A stretch of DNA of 5,268 bases from an uncultured Dysgonomonas sp. (GTDB taxonomy: Bacteria; Bacteroidota; Bacteroidia; Bacteroidales; Dysgonomonadaceae): NCBI GenBank assembly GCA_937875275.1, contig CALNCC010000009.1:1-5268 (forward strand), given 5' to 3'. Each line of letters begins with the position of its first letter. The stretch's first letter is position 1. Positions 5,205-5,268 of this stretch are shown here, in pieces. Both the position numbers and the translations under genes were made by a program. The notes under the pieces were generated by a model. The model ran no database searches, had not been told where the DNA came from, and saw only the letters and a list, made by a program, of their open reading frames with translations.

Positions 5205-5268
5205 CTAATGCGGCTTCAAGGTCGAGTTTGTTTACCGGTACTCAAACTCGACCTTGAAGCCGCATTAG
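5205..5268. repeat. Near-perfect 64-base inverted repeat at the window edge
   Basis: The left arm 5205-5230 and right arm 5243-5268 are perfect reverse complements over 26 bases, and the centre TACCGGTA (5233-5240) is itself palindromic about the same axis. Only two pairs (5231-5232 with 5241-5242) fail. The left arm is coding sequence in frame with the serine acetyltransferase; the right arm reverses it and creates a TGA. It most likely arises from fold-back copying or chimeric assembly at a contig end. Confidence 0.9.

Noticed and set aside
1..5268. CRISPR array, tRNA or rRNA gene, insertion sequence
   Set aside because: I found no regularly spaced direct repeats, no tRNA-like clover-leaf signals, and no transposase or integrase coding sequence on either strand.

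Overview
The window looks like chromosomal DNA from a member of the Bacteroidota, most likely order Bacteroidales. This rests on mid-GC coding sequence next to AT-rich spacers, -7 boxes of the Bacteroidetes type (TAnnTTTG; two perfect matches), the absence of clear Shine-Dalgarno sites, and family-typical proteins (WG repeats, an 'RIGNW...LHQLQN.Y..LTG.EL' hypothetical, an EpsC-type serine acetyltransferase). The genus cannot be fixed from the sequence.

Layout on the + strand: the window opens inside a WG-repeat gene. Its last two units are in frame (58-348), but the preceding unit is broken by an apparent one-base frameshift near 30-37. A strong hairpin terminator (382-413) and an AT-rich, gene-free stretch follow. 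Then come a classical short-chain dehydrogenase/reductase (651-1457), a 134-residue hypothetical protein behind a long AT-rich leader (1632-2036), and a complete O-acetylhomoserine sulfhydrylase gene of the MetY type (2173-3456) with its own promoter and terminator. A very AT-rich island follows with a 73-residue two-helix membrane protein (3633-3854).

On the - strand, converging on metY, are a serine O-acetyltransferase (cysE/epsC type, 5187-4477, N-terminus incomplete) and, 34 bases downstream, a very acidic 148-residue protein (4442-3996), probably in one transcript.

Functionally, the recognisable core is sulfur assimilation. The serine acetyltransferase makes O-acetylserine for cysteine synthesis, and MetY uses O-acetylhomoserine with sulfide (or a thiol) to make homocysteine or methionine. 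The two genes converge and are separated by the AT-rich island. The other genes have no evident link to them.

I do not see a new multi-gene system. Three structural oddities deserve checking. First, a near-perfect 64-base inverted repeat ends exactly at the window edge, truncates the serine acetyltransferase and looks like a fold-back or assembly artefact. Second, a diverged second copy of the 3' end of the acidic-protein gene lies on the far side of the AT-rich island, as if the island had inserted at the end of that gene. Third, the WG-repeat gene carries a frameshift.
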